NCBI GenBank assembly: GCA_944389015.1
Contig: CALXKS010000027.1
Location: 1-48,473, forward strand
Direction of reading: 5' to 3'
Length of the DNA stretch: 48,473 nucleotides
From: an uncultured Spirochaetaceae bacterium
GTDB lineage: Bacteria; Spirochaetota; Spirochaetia; Sphaerochaetales; Sphaerochaetaceae
Positions 15,178-24,349 of the stretch are shown here, in pieces. The notes under the pieces were generated by a model that was not told the origin of the DNA, did no database searches, and saw only the letters and a program-made list of their open reading frames with translations. The first letter of the stretch is position 1, and every line of letters starts with the position of its first letter. The translations under genes and the position numbers were made by a program.

Positions 15178-16554
15178 TCAGAGCTTGGAGAAGATGTCCC
15201 AGTAGCCTTTGAGGAAGATGGCTCCGATTATGATGGGAAGCATCCATTTCACATATGCTCTGAGCCATGAAGGGAACTTTATTCCCTTTCCTGTATCAGC
15301 TTCATTTATGAAGTTCTTCCATCCCCATCCTCTATTATGGGCGCAGAATATGACAAACAGCAGGGAGCCAAGAGGCATTATCGTGCTTGAGATGAGGAAG
15401 TCCTCAAGATCAAGAACTGCAGTACCTTCTCCGAGTGGCTGGAAGGAGGAAAGGATGTTGTATCCAAGCACGCATGGCACTGAAAGGAGTATCATAAGCG
15501 GCATATTGACTGCCACAGCCTTCTTGCGTGACCAGCCATGGTTGTCCATCCAGTAAGCGATGATGTTCTCGAATACTGCGATAAGCGTTGTCATTGCAGC
15601 GAATGTCATGAATAGGAAGAATAGAGTGCCCCATATCCTTCCTCCATTCATATTGGAGAAGATGCTCGGAAGGGTTACGAAGAGAAGTCCCGGACCAGAC
15701 CCCGGGGTTATGCCGAATGAGAAGCAGGCTGGGAATATGATGAGACCTGCTGTGATCGCTACGAATGTATCGAGAGCGATGATTCTTATGGACTCTCCTG
15801 TAAGCGACTGTTCTTTTCCGATATAGGAACCGAATATCGTCATTCCTCCCATTCCGATGCTGAGTGTGAAGAAAGCCTGGCTCATAGCTGCGAATACAAT
15901 CTCGGAAAGCCCTGCCTCCTTTGCTCTTTCAAGATCAGGCACAAGATAGAAGGAAAGCCCTTCCCTGGCTCCCGGAAGAAGACATGAATTGACAGCCAGA
16001 ACGATGAGAATCGCAAGCAGGCAGATCATCATGATCTTGGAGGCTTTCTCAACGCTGTTCCTCAATCCTCCGAGGCAGATCAGGAATGCTGTGATTATCG
16101 ATATAGCCATCCAGATTATCTGTATTGAAGGCCGTGACTGGAGGGATGAGAAGAATGCTGAGGAAGAAGAAGGGTCAAATCCTTCGATCGTGCCGATTGC
16201 CGATGATGCGAAGTAATATAAAAGCCATCCTGTGATCGTCGTATAGAACATCATCAGAAGGTAGTTCCCAGCGATTGCCACGGGTCCATATAGATGCCAT
16301 TTCGTTCCATTAGGCTCAAGCTTTCTGAGTGCAAGGGAGATATTCTTCCTGGAGGCGCGTCCAAGGGAGAATTCCATTACCATCACAGGCAGTCCTATGA
16401 TGATAAGAAAGACCAGATACATCAGCACGAAGGCAGCTCCTCCGTATTGTCCGGTTATATATGGGAATCTCCAGACGTTCCCCAGTCCTATTGCACATCC
16501 TGCGGACAGAAGTATGAATCCAAGCCTGGATGCAAGAGTTTCTCGTTCAGCCAT
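15178..16554 (-). CDS. NSS-family sodium symporter 2
   Basis: A 458-aa paralogue of the downstream transporter, with the same TM1 GLGNVWRFPY motif and C-terminal GYWDIFSKL. I place the start at the ATG at 16554, which matches the paralogue in length and N-terminus; an in-frame TTG 45 nt upstream is rejected. TATAAT (16567-16562 on this strand) ends 7 nt before this ATG, so the mRNA is probably leaderless. It heads a two-gene operon divergent from the ABC importer. Likely amino-acid/Na+ symport. Confidence 0.92.
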   Translation of the reverse strand: MAERETLASRLGFILLSAGCAIGLGNVWRFPYITGQYGGAAFVLMYLVFLIIIGLPVMVMEFSLGRASRKNISLALRKLEPNGTKWHLYGPVAIAGNYLLMMFYTTITGWLLYYFASSAIGTIEGFDPSSSSAFFSSLQSRPSIQIIWMAISIITAFLICLGGLRNSVEKASKIMMICLLAILIVLAVNSCLLPGAREGLSFYLVPDLERAKEAGLSEIVFAAMSQAFFTLSIGMGGMTIFGSYIGKEQSLTGESIRIIALDTFVAITAGLIIFPACFSFGITPGSGPGLLFVTLPSIFSNMNGGRIWGTLFFLFMTFAAMTTLIAVFENIIAYWMDNHGWSRKKAVAVNMPLMILLSVPCVLGYNILSSFQPLGEGTAVLDLEDFLISSTIMPLGSLLFVIFCAHNRGWGWKNFINEADTGKGIKFPSWLRAYVKWMLPIIIGAIFLKGYWDIFSKL

Positions 16555-16594
16555 ATCAGGGATTATAGGACGAAGCGGAACAATATGCCACCGC

Positions 16595-16606
16595 AGCAAT
16601 ATTGCT
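16595..16606. promoter_or_regulatory. Palindrome AGCAATATTGCT between divergent operons
   Basis: A perfect 12-bp palindrome lies in the 124-nt region between the symporter operon and the ABC importer operon, about 30 nt upstream of the symporter -10 box. The core GCAATATTGC also occurs in the palindrome at 46880-46895. On the other side, TTGACC (16625-16630) may be the -35 box of the importer operon. Confidence 0.4.
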
Positions 16607-16678
16607 CACTTTTTGTCTTTTTCGTTGACCCGCTGGAGATGCTCAGTTAACCTGAATACAACAAAAGGAGAAAACCAA

Positions 16679-17683
16679 ATGAAGAAGGTTCTGATTGCAT
16701 TGCTGCTGGCGCTTATCGCTGTTGTACCTGCTATGGCTGCAGAGTCTGTCAATGCCTATACGACGCTTGAAGAGCCGCTTGCCGCTGCTTTGTTTGCCCG
16801 CTTCCAGGAGGAGACAGGCATACAGGTCAATTTCGTACGTCTCTCTGGAGGTGAGTGCGTAGCAAGACTTGAGGCAGAGGCTTCCAATCCGCAGGCTTCG
16901 ATCTGGGTCGGTGGTGTAGGCCTTGATCATATCACAGCAAAGGGTAAAGGACTTACAGAGCCATATGTAAGCCGCTATTCAAGGAATACTCCAGAGCAGT
17001 ATCGTGATTCTGATAACTACTGGATCGGTCTTTATGTCGGTCCCCTGACATTCGTCACGAATCTCGATAGAGCCGCTGAGCTTGGCCTCGATGTTCCTCA
17101 CTCATGGGCAGATCTTCTCAAGCCTGAGTATAAGGGTTACATCAGAATGGCCAACCCGAACTCATCCGGAACTGCTTACAACGTTCTTACAACGATGATC
17201 TACGTTCTTGGTTCCGAGGATGCGATGATGGAGTATATGACAGAGCTTGATAAGAACATCGATCAGTACACAAGATCGGGTTCTGCTCCTGGAAAGAGCG
17301 TTGCTACAGGAGAGATTCCTGTTGCTATCGGATATGCCCATGACCAGGTGAAGCTCAAGACTGCTGGCGCGAATGTGGAGATCACAGCTCCAGAGGAAGG
17401 AACGGGATTCGAGCTCGCATCGATGTCCATCGTGAAGAATGGACCGGATCCGGTCAATGCAAAGAAGCTCTATGACTGGATCATAAGCGATGAGGATGCC
17501 CAGAAGATCTTCACTGAGTGGTATGTGGTCCTCGTAGCAGACGGGGCTCCAAAGCATCCGGATGCGCTTTCAATCAATGATATCAAGACGGTAAACCAGG
17601 ATTTCGCATGGGATGGAGATCCTGAGAACAAAGCCCGCCTCCTTGATCGCTGGACAAGCGAGATCGGAAACAAGCGCGGCTGA
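16679..17683 (+). CDS. ABC importer periplasmic binding protein (FbpA/SBP_bac_6-like)
   Basis: A 334-aa exported protein from the ATG behind AAAAGGAG. The signal peptide is residues 1-21 (basic MKK, hydrophobic core, AMA-A cleavage). The mature part begins VNAYTTLEEP and contains YVGPLTFVTNLD and IRMANPNSSGTAYN, typical of the iron(III)/2-aminoethylphosphonate binding group. With the permease and ATPase genes that follow it forms one importer. A ferric-ion or ferric-chelate substrate is most likely by family; phosphonate or polyamine remain possible. A hairpin after the gene may keep its mRNA more abundant. Confidence 0.9.
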   Translation: MKKVLIALLLALIAVVPAMAAESVNAYTTLEEPLAAALFARFQEETGIQVNFVRLSGGECVARLEAEASNPQASIWVGGVGLDHITAKGKGLTEPYVSRYSRNTPEQYRDSDNYWIGLYVGPLTFVTNLDRAAELGLDVPHSWADLLKPEYKGYIRMANPNSSGTAYNVLTTMIYVLGSEDAMMEYMTELDKNIDQYTRSGSAPGKSVATGEIPVAIGYAHDQVKLKTAGANVEITAPEEGTGFELASMSIVKNGPDPVNAKKLYDWIISDEDAQKIFTEWYVVLVADGAPKHPDALSINDIKTVNQDFAWDGDPENKARLLDRWTSEIGNKRG

Positions 17684-17692
17684 TTGCCTATC

Positions 17693-17718
17693 ACACCCTG
17701 TCCGCAGGGGCAGGGTGT
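17693..17718 (+). terminator. Hairpin between binding-protein and permease genes
   Basis: Perfect 8-bp arms ACACCCTG (17693-17700) and CAGGGTGT (17711-17718) with a 10-nt loop and no T-run. This is a common arrangement for shielding the binding-protein mRNA end and giving more of it than of the membrane parts. Confidence 0.55.
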
Positions 17719-17735
17719 CCTTCCAGGATCAATAG

Positions 17736-19973
17736 ATGTTCACAAAGAAGAAGATAATCCAGTTCCTCGTGATTGCGCTTCTCTTCATTTCCGCTGTCCT
17801 GTGGATCTATCATCAGCTTTCCGTGTCGTTCACTGAATATGCCGATGAGAGGAATTACAGGGAGATAGAGCTTTTTGCGGACACAGCTCCTGCAGAGCTT
17901 GATGAGGATAGTGCGGCACAATGGCTCTCAACTGTTTCTGATATGATAGCCGGTGCGCGAAGCGCATACTTAGTCTATGACGAGGACCTTTTTGATTTCG
18001 TCCCTCTTGCAGGGAGTCCTGCAGTGCTTTCGCTTTTTGAGAGTGAGCGTGGAAGCGATGCATTCATAAGAGCACTTGACAGCTGCTACTATCTTGAGCC
18101 GATGGTGATGAGCACGCTGTACAGCGTTGACTATGCGCTTGACAGCGATAGCCTTGTCTCAGAAGCATCAGATAGCCAGCTTTATTTCATTCCGGTTGCT
18201 GATGAAAGCGGCGCATTCACTATCGGAGCGATAATGATTGCCGTTCCGGATACAGCTGTCACAGGCTATGAGAATCTGATGAGAACTCTTCTCATAGGAG
18301 CGACGGTGCTGTTCCTTGTCATCGCATTCATACTGATGTTCACGCGTGATCCGATGACAGGATTCCTGGTTCTCGGACTCTTTGTGATTGTCGGCCTCTT
18401 TGTCGCATTCCCGATTTTCGAAGCTGTGAGGCTGTCGTTCATCCGCGATGGGCGCTTTTCCCTGCAGACGTGGAAGGAGTGCCTCTCTCCGACATATCTC
18501 CAGGCCTTGTGGGGATCTCTTAAGCTTGGTGTTCTGACTGCATCGTTCTCGACAATCGTAGGATTTCTCTTCGCTTTCCTTGTCGAGAGGACATCATTCA
18601 AGGCAAAGAAGCTGATGACAACGCTGGCTACAATGCCTGTCATTTCCCCTCCGTTCTCGCTTTCGCTTTCGATAATCCTCCTATTCGGCAACAATGGTCT
18701 GATATCAAAGCAGATACTTCATCTTGATGCATCGATCTATGGTCTTGGAGGCTTGGTCCTTGTAGAGACAATAGGCATGTTCCCGATAGCTTTCATGACG
18801 CTCTCAGGGATACTCCGCCAGATTGATTCCACCGTTGAGGATGCAGCTCTTGATCTCTCCGCTACGAGATGGCAGGCTTTCTGCACAGTAACGCTTCCAC
18901 TGGCAGTGCCGGGAATACTCTCCGCATGGCTTCTCGTCTTCACGAACAGCCTTGCTGATTTTGCGAATCCTCTCCTGCTTTCCGGTGATTACAGAGTGCT
19001 TTCCACAGAAGCCTATATGCTTGTGACCGGAAGAAATAACCTTGGAGCTGGATCGGCTCTCTCCTTCCTGCTTCTTCTGCCGACTCTTACGGCATTCCTT
19101 GCACAGCGCTTCTGGGTGTCGAGAAAGAGCTATGTCACTGTGACCGGAAAGCCATCGACAACGCTCACTGATCTTACGAACCGTCCTGTCCGGATTGCTC
19201 TTGAGACTGTATGCTGGCTGATAATGTCGTTCATCATGATACTCTATGTGACAATCGTGGCGGGGTGCTTCGTAAAGAACTGGGGTATCGACTATACATT
19301 CACGCTCGCGAACTGGGGAGAGGCACTCTCCCGCGGCTGGACTTCCATCCGTGATACGGTTACGCTTGCAGCGATAGCAACTCCGATTGCAGGAATTCTC
19401 GCGATGATCGCTGCAATGCTTATAGTCAGGAAGAGATTCCCTGGCAAGAGGCTTCTTGAGATCCTGATCATGACACCGTATGCCATACCTGGAACGCTTA
19501 TCGGCATAAGCTACATCCTTGCCTTCAACAAGCCTCCGATTCTGCTTGTGGGTACCGGTGCGATCATTGTCATAAATTATGTGATAAGAGAGCTGCCAGT
19601 GGGCGTTGAGAATGGAATAGCGGCACTCCATCAGATAGATCCGGCAATCGAGGAAGCCGCATCGGATCTCGGGGCGGATGTGAATACGGTATTCCGTACA
19701 ATCGTTCTTCCGCTTGTACGTCCTGCCTTCATTTCTTCGATGAGCTATACATTTGTCCGTTCGATGACGGCTGTATCGGCAATCATCTTCCTCATCAGCG
19801 CAAGATGGAATCATCTCACAGTTCTCATCTTCAATTTCTCGGAGAACCTCCGTTTCGGACTTGCCAGTGTCCTTTCGACGGTTCTGATAGCTATTGTCCT
19901 GGCAGTCTTCTTCCTGATGAATGCAATCGTCCGCGATGGCAAGCTTACGGAGAAGACAATCTCAACGAGGTAG
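17736..19973 (+). CDS. FbpB-like double permease with N-terminal extracytoplasmic domain
   Basis: A 745-aa protein. Residues 1-28 form a membrane anchor, about 29-170 an extracytoplasmic acidic domain with a Cache-like look, and about 182-205 a second helix. The rest (about 205-745) is the usual FbpB fold of two fused binding-protein-dependent permease units, each with an EAA loop (EDAALDLSATRWQAF and EEAASDLGADVNTVF). Ordinary FbpB proteins are about 530-560 aa, so roughly 190 residues are extra. AGGA lies about 8 nt before the ATG; the ATPase gene follows after 3 nt. Confidence 0.88.
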   Translation: MFTKKKIIQFLVIALLFISAVLWIYHQLSVSFTEYADERNYREIELFADTAPAELDEDSAAQWLSTVSDMIAGARSAYLVYDEDLFDFVPLAGSPAVLSLFESERGSDAFIRALDSCYYLEPMVMSTLYSVDYALDSDSLVSEASDSQLYFIPVADESGAFTIGAIMIAVPDTAVTGYENLMRTLLIGATVLFLVIAFILMFTRDPMTGFLVLGLFVIVGLFVAFPIFEAVRLSFIRDGRFSLQTWKECLSPTYLQALWGSLKLGVLTASFSTIVGFLFAFLVERTSFKAKKLMTTLATMPVISPPFSLSLSIILLFGNNGLISKQILHLDASIYGLGGLVLVETIGMFPIAFMTLSGILRQIDSTVEDAALDLSATRWQAFCTVTLPLAVPGILSAWLLVFTNSLADFANPLLLSGDYRVLSTEAYMLVTGRNNLGAGSALSFLLLLPTLTAFLAQRFWVSRKSYVTVTGKPSTTLTDLTNRPVRIALETVCWLIMSFIMILYVTIVAGCFVKNWGIDYTFTLANWGEALSRGWTSIRDTVTLAAIATPIAGILAMIAAMLIVRKRFPGKRLLEILIMTPYAIPGTLIGISYILAFNKPPILLVGTGAIIVINYVIRELPVGVENGIAALHQIDPAIEEAASDLGADVNTVFRTIVLPLVRPAFISSMSYTFVRSMTAVSAIIFLISARWNHLTVLIFNFSENLRFGLASVLSTVLIAIVLAVFFLMNAIVRDGKLTEKTISTR

Positions 19974-19976
19974 TAT

Positions 19977-21074
19977 ATGGAAAAGAAGAGCGTATCAGTA
20001 ACGCTTGAGCATGTTACAAAAAGATTCAGGAATGTGAAGGGCAAGGCAGATGTCATTGCCGTCAATGATTCTGATTTCGTGATCCAGCCGGGAGAGCTTG
20101 TGACTCTTCTTGGGCCCTCTGGCTGCGGCAAGACAACCACGCTGAGGATGATTGCGGGATTTGAGCTTCCTACAGAAGGACGGATACTTATCGGGGATCA
20201 GGATGTCACGATGCTTCCTCCGAACAAGAGGGATACGGCAACTATGTTCCAGTCGTACGGTCTTTTCCCCCATATGACTGTCTTCGACAACGTCGCGTAC
20301 GGCCTTAAGCTGAGAAAGGTGGACAAAGCCGAGATAAAGACAAGAGTAGATGAGATGCTGAATCTGCTTGGGCTTGGGGATCTTGGCGAAAGACCGCCTT
20401 CAAGGCTCTCTGGAGGACAGCAGCAGCGTGTTGCGCTTGCACGCTCCCTGATTGTTGCCCCGTCTGTGCTTCTACTTGATGAACCACTGTCGAATCTCGA
20501 TGCTCTTCTGAGAGAGCAGATGAGGGTCGAGATAAAGAAGATACAGCGTGCTCTTGGAATAACAGCTGTATATGTCACGCATGACAGAACAGAGGCAATG
20601 TCTCTTTCTGACAGGGTCATCGTCATGAAGAATGGTGTGATAAGACAGATCGGCACACCTTCTGAGATCTATCAGTCACCTGATTCGCGATTCGTTGCTG
20701 GCTTTGTCGGCAAGGCTGCATTCTTCCCTGTCACGATAAAGGGGCATGATGGAGAGCATTATAAAGCTGATCTTGGAGGCAAGATCGTTGATGTGAAGCA
20801 TGCAGCTCCTGGGCTTTCCGATGGCAGGGCAGTGATCATGGCCAGACCAGAGTCGCTGAGAATCAAGGGAAGGGGAGAAGGCAGCATCGAAGGCCGGGTG
20901 AAGCTGAATGTCTATCTTGGTTCTGCCATAGAATCATTTGTCGATACTCCTCTTGGAGAGGTTCTTGTCGAGATTGACGATCCATATGGAAGGAAGATCT
21001 ACAGTGAAGGGGAGGAGGTCTCAATCGACTTTGCTCCGGATAGGGTCCGCCTTCTTGCGGAGAGCGAGGAGTAA
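19977..21074 (+). CDS. ABC importer ATPase (FbpC-like)
   Basis: A 365-aa ATPase with Walker A GPSGCGKTT, Q-loop MFQSYGLFPH, signature LSGGQQQR, Walker B LLLDEPLSNLD and the switch His in YVTHDR. The C-terminal 120 residues form a TOBE-type regulatory domain (ARPESLRI motif). It is the third gene of the importer operon and energises the double permease. As in FbpC and PotA, the C-domain may sense substrate or subunits. Confidence 0.93.
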   Translation: MEKKSVSVTLEHVTKRFRNVKGKADVIAVNDSDFVIQPGELVTLLGPSGCGKTTTLRMIAGFELPTEGRILIGDQDVTMLPPNKRDTATMFQSYGLFPHMTVFDNVAYGLKLRKVDKAEIKTRVDEMLNLLGLGDLGERPPSRLSGGQQQRVALARSLIVAPSVLLLDEPLSNLDALLREQMRVEIKKIQRALGITAVYVTHDRTEAMSLSDRVIVMKNGVIRQIGTPSEIYQSPDSRFVAGFVGKAAFFPVTIKGHDGEHYKADLGGKIVDVKHAAPGLSDGRAVIMARPESLRIKGRGEGSIEGRVKLNVYLGSAIESFVDTPLGEVLVEIDDPYGRKIYSEGEEVSIDFAPDRVRLLAESEE

Positions 21075-21109
21075 TTGTCCAAAACGTCTCAGGAGCGTAT
21101 AAGAGATGT

Positions 21110-22471
21110 ATGCGCTCGGAGATAGACTTCACTGAAGGATCCATAGGGCGGAAGCTGCTGTCTTTCGCCCTTCCTCTTTTCCTAGGCAACCTTTTCCAGC
21201 AGCTTTACAACGCTGCTGATTCTCTTATTGTCGGGAACTTCCTAGGGCGCGAAGCACTTGCCGCTGTCTCATCATCTGCCCCGATAATCTTTATGCTTGT
21301 GGGTTTCTTCAATGGGCTTGCTGCAGGTGCCGGTGTCATTATATCGAGAGCTTATGGAGCCCATGACAGCGGAAGACTGCAGCGGGCCATACATACAGAT
21401 ACTGCATTCGGAATCATCTCAGGCATTGTCCTTACGGTCTTTGCTGTGCTCTTTACTCCAGTGATCCTCCGTCTGATCTCAACGCCGGAAGAGATAATGA
21501 AGGAAAGCATTATCTATTTCAGGATATATTCCGCAGGGATATTCTTCTCTGTCATGTATAATATCCTGATGGGGATAATGAATGCGGTCGGGGACAGTCG
21601 ACATCCCCTTTATTACCTGATATTCGCCTCCCTTCTCAATATATGTCTTGATGTCATCCTCATCGGCGGATTAGGTATGGGTGTAGGAGCTGCTGCCGCT
21701 GCAACGATAATATCCCAGGCGCTGAGTTCTGCGCTGTGTTTTATCCGCCTTCTGCGTTCTCCCATGCCGTTCGGAATACGTCTTTCCTGCATCAGAGTGC
21801 ATCGTCAGGAGCTGGGGAATATCGTGAGGTATGGATTCCCTGCCGGCTTTCAGAATTCGGTGATAGGGCTGGCAAATACAATTGTCCAGGCAAGCGTGAA
21901 TATGTTCTCCGCGTCTGTCATAGCAGGCTTCGGTGTCTATGGCAGGATAGAGGGATTCATCCTTCTTCCGATAACGACGCTCTCTCTTGCCTTGACAACA
22001 AGCGTTGGGCAGAATCTCGGAGCAGGAAAGCATGACAGGGCACTGAAAGTCTCGAAGTGCGGAATGCTTTCATCGATAGTGATCTCAGAGATAATCGCAG
22101 CACTGCTTTTCATATCCGCTCCTCTTCTCATGAAGATGTTCTCCTCCGATCCTGAAGTGATCCGAGCAGGGGCATTGCAGGCCCGCATAGAGGCATTCTT
22201 CTACTGTCTTGTTGCCGTATCGCACTCCGCAGCAGGTATTCTCAGAGGAGCTGGCAGGCCAGCTGTACCTATGGCTGTGATGCTAGGTGCATGGTGCATA
22301 TTCCGTGTGATATTCGTGCGCATCATCCTGTTTTTCATTCCATCACCGCTTGTGATTTACGCGACCTACCCGATAACCTGGCTTTTATCGACTGCTGTCT
22401 TTGCCTTCTGCCTTCTTCACAGTGATTGGCTTCACGCGATGGAAAAGATGGATAGGAAGCTGGTTTCTTAA
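21110..22471 (+). CDS. MATE-family efflux transporter
   Basis: A 453-aa inner-membrane protein with 12 predicted helices in two repeats. The N-terminus (GSIGRKLLSFALPLFLGNLFQ) and the NAADSLIVG segment are typical of the DinF-like MATE branch. It exports cationic drugs or metabolites in exchange for Na+ or H+. AGGAG lies 15 nt before the ATG, slightly far. It follows the importer ATPase by 35 nt and may be read through from it, without a functional link that I can support. Confidence 0.92.
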   Translation: MRSEIDFTEGSIGRKLLSFALPLFLGNLFQQLYNAADSLIVGNFLGREALAAVSSSAPIIFMLVGFFNGLAAGAGVIISRAYGAHDSGRLQRAIHTDTAFGIISGIVLTVFAVLFTPVILRLISTPEEIMKESIIYFRIYSAGIFFSVMYNILMGIMNAVGDSRHPLYYLIFASLLNICLDVILIGGLGMGVGAAAAATIISQALSSALCFIRLLRSPMPFGIRLSCIRVHRQELGNIVRYGFPAGFQNSVIGLANTIVQASVNMFSASVIAGFGVYGRIEGFILLPITTLSLALTTSVGQNLGAGKHDRALKVSKCGMLSSIVISEIIAALLFISAPLLMKMFSSDPEVIRAGALQARIEAFFYCLVAVSHSAAGILRGAGRPAVPMAVMLGAWCIFRVIFVRIILFFIPSPLVIYATYPITWLLSTAVFAFCLLHSDWLHAMEKMDRKLVS

Positions 22472-22503
22472 CGTTGATTTTACATTTAATCAGCATATCT
22501 CTG

Positions 22504-22533
22504 TTGAGAAGTCCGGCATCTTTCCCTCATAAT
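22504..22533 (+). promoter_or_regulatory. Promoter of the outer-membrane protein gene
   Basis: TTGAGA (22504-22509), 18 nt, CATAAT (22528-22533). The start point would fall at about 22540, next to the ATG at 22542, giving no or nearly no leader; the in-frame ATG at 22554 is then the alternative, with GGTGG as ribosome site. Confidence 0.5.
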
Positions 22534-22541
22534 GGAGATGT

Positions 22542-23753
22542 ATGGGTGGTTCAATGATTAAGAAAATAGGAATAGTTATCCTGATCCTTGTTGCTTCAGT
22601 CTCATCGCTCTCCGCCGGATCAGACTGGCACTTTCTCTGTGATGCCGTCGATCAGCATCCCGAGGTTCTCTGGGGCTTTCTCCCGACATATATCTATGGG
22701 GGTGTAGGTTACAGAGGTCTTCAGATCCTTGATGAGAACACTACTGATATCCAGCTTCTCTTCGGAGCTGGCTATATACAGCGGAAGCTCTGGCAGGATC
22801 CTCAGTCCGGAGATGACCACCACGCCGGTGACGATCCTCTTTCAATGAGGGAGAACCCCATTACCTACGATGTCTTTGTCATTGACTGGGGTCTCAGATT
22901 CAGACAGGGCTTCTTCCACTCTCCATGGGATGCCGGCTCCGATCTCCTTACTGTGACACTTGGCTATGAAGGCAAGTATGAGCAGAATATGAATTCCATG
23001 GTGCTTGGCAAGGACAGGACAAACTGGTCGGGTCCATTCCCCGTCCAGACGCTTGACAGCTATCTTGTTGGAAATGATGCAAGCCATGTCTATCCAGATC
23101 TTCAGGGAGACCACAGATTCCTTGGAACGAACTTCAACCTTGGATTCCTTATCGATCTCATGACTGACGACATTGAGACGAATGACGGCCTTCTCTTCTC
23201 CCTCGATTTCGATTGGTCGCCAAATGCTCTCAATGCAGCGCTCGGAGGGAAGGCTGATTTCTATTCAATCGTCTTCAATGCAGTAGGTGCGAAGACCCTC
23301 TATCAATATAAGCCGAAGGATATAAACTGGTTTTCTCTGCAGCTTCTTGACAGGGTGAACATCAACTGGACTTCTGGCGATATGGTGCCTGTCTATGCCC
23401 AGAAGCTTGGATCGCTGGGGCGTCTTGTCAGGGGCTATGCGAACTACAGCTATAATACCGAGCTTACAATCGTGAACAATCTCGATCTGAGAATGGTGAG
23501 CCCGCCGCTTGGGGTAAAGGGGCTTTATGTCAGGCTGAATCTCTTCTTTGATATCGGATACGGGGCTGGAAGGCTTTATAATTCCGATGTCTCAAAGAAC
23601 CTCTGGATTGCATCGACCGGTGCCCAGATCAGCTTATGCGTATTTGATTTCATAGATCTCGGATTCCAGGTCGCATATCTTATAAACGGGCATAATTACG
23701 CGAAGGGAGATACTCCGGTGTCGACGGGATTCTTCTTCTTCCTGGATTTCTGA
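22542..23753 (+). CDS. Putative outer-membrane beta-barrel protein
   Basis: A 403-aa protein with a signal peptide (MIKKIGIVILIL core, cleavage near LSAGS) and alternating aromatic/hydrophobic strands throughout; it ends in FFFFLDF, a final aromatic residue as required by the BAM machinery. Several strand pairs can be seen (for example GLRFRQGF, LTVTLGYEG, LYVRLNLFFDIGYGAG). No enzyme motif is seen. I do not recognise the family beyond spirochaetal barrel proteins. Own promoter; convergent with the next gene, 27 nt away. Confidence 0.7.
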   Translation: MGGSMIKKIGIVILILVASVSSLSAGSDWHFLCDAVDQHPEVLWGFLPTYIYGGVGYRGLQILDENTTDIQLLFGAGYIQRKLWQDPQSGDDHHAGDDPLSMRENPITYDVFVIDWGLRFRQGFFHSPWDAGSDLLTVTLGYEGKYEQNMNSMVLGKDRTNWSGPFPVQTLDSYLVGNDASHVYPDLQGDHRFLGTNFNLGFLIDLMTDDIETNDGLLFSLDFDWSPNALNAALGGKADFYSIVFNAVGAKTLYQYKPKDINWFSLQLLDRVNINWTSGDMVPVYAQKLGSLGRLVRGYANYSYNTELTIVNNLDLRMVSPPLGVKGLYVRLNLFFDIGYGAGRLYNSDVSKNLWIASTGAQISLCVFDFIDLGFQVAYLINGHNYAKGDTPVSTGFFFFLDF

Positions 23754-23780
23754 TTATCTGATTATCCTTTTCCGTCTCAT

Positions 23781-24347
23781 TCAGGGCCTCCTTTCAGGAG
23801 GTTCTGCTTTGTGCTCTTTCTTCTTTTTCTCGATCCTGCGCTTTCCATCATCTGCCGATGTCCAGAAAACAGCGAGACCATGGCTTCTGAGGAGACGTTC
23901 GAATCTCGGTCTGTTGTAGCGCTGTATCATTATGCAGGGGGCATTGAGCATAATTGCCCAGAGAATGATCTTAGGGTTCGCGGAATCCACAGTCAGGAAG
24001 ATGAGTACTATCGCGAAGATGATCGCATATCCATGGCACAGCTCTGCCCTGAGGCTCTCAAGAAGATACTGGGAGACATACTCCCTGTTAAGATCCTTCC
24101 TGAGGTTCTTCTTATCGAATACACCTACAGCCGGAACATACTCTTTCCAGCTTCTTATCCTGAAAAATCTCTGGTAGATATCCCCATTATGCTCGAATCT
24201 CTTTGATCTGAAAAAAGGATAGAGCCTATAAAGAGTATTATATGAAAGAAGGTTAACGAGATAGGATGAGAGTATCTGAGTAAGGATCACCAGCACTGCA
24301 ACTGGCCATCCGCTTAATGGAAAGATACGGTAGATGAGCGAACGCAT
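23781..24347 (-). CDS. CrtO-like (glycosyl-diaponeurosporenoate acyltransferase family) membrane protein
   Basis: A 188-aa protein with two N-terminal helices and two more near residues 105-145. The motif RFFRIRSWKEYVPAVGVFDK followed by an RE...E...H pattern (LRAELCHGYA) matches the CrtO acyltransferase family of Staphylococcus carotenoid synthesis, which is widespread in bacteria without such pigments. The conserved Glu/His pair is likely catalytic. The tail is very basic. It starts 2 nt after the RlpA-like gene and forms an operon with it. The substrate here is probably an envelope lipid or glycan, by inference. Confidence 0.7.
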   Translation of the reverse strand: MRSLIYRIFPLSGWPVAVLVILTQILSSYLVNLLSYNTLYRLYPFFRSKRFEHNGDIYQRFFRIRSWKEYVPAVGVFDKKNLRKDLNREYVSQYLLESLRAELCHGYAIIFAIVLIFLTVDSANPKIILWAIMLNAPCIMIQRYNRPRFERLLRSHGLAVFWTSADDGKRRIEKKKKEHKAEPPERRP

Positions 24348-24349
24348 AA

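Noticed and set aside
18804..19814. 336-aa minus-strand frame within the permease gene
   Set aside because: It is rich in Arg, His, Cys and Ser, as expected for an antisense shadow; the plus-strand permease has clear motifs.
23787..23801. CCTCCT-TTC-AGGAGG hairpin as terminator of the barrel protein gene
   Set aside because: It lies inside the coding region of the convergent CrtO-like gene and has no T-run.
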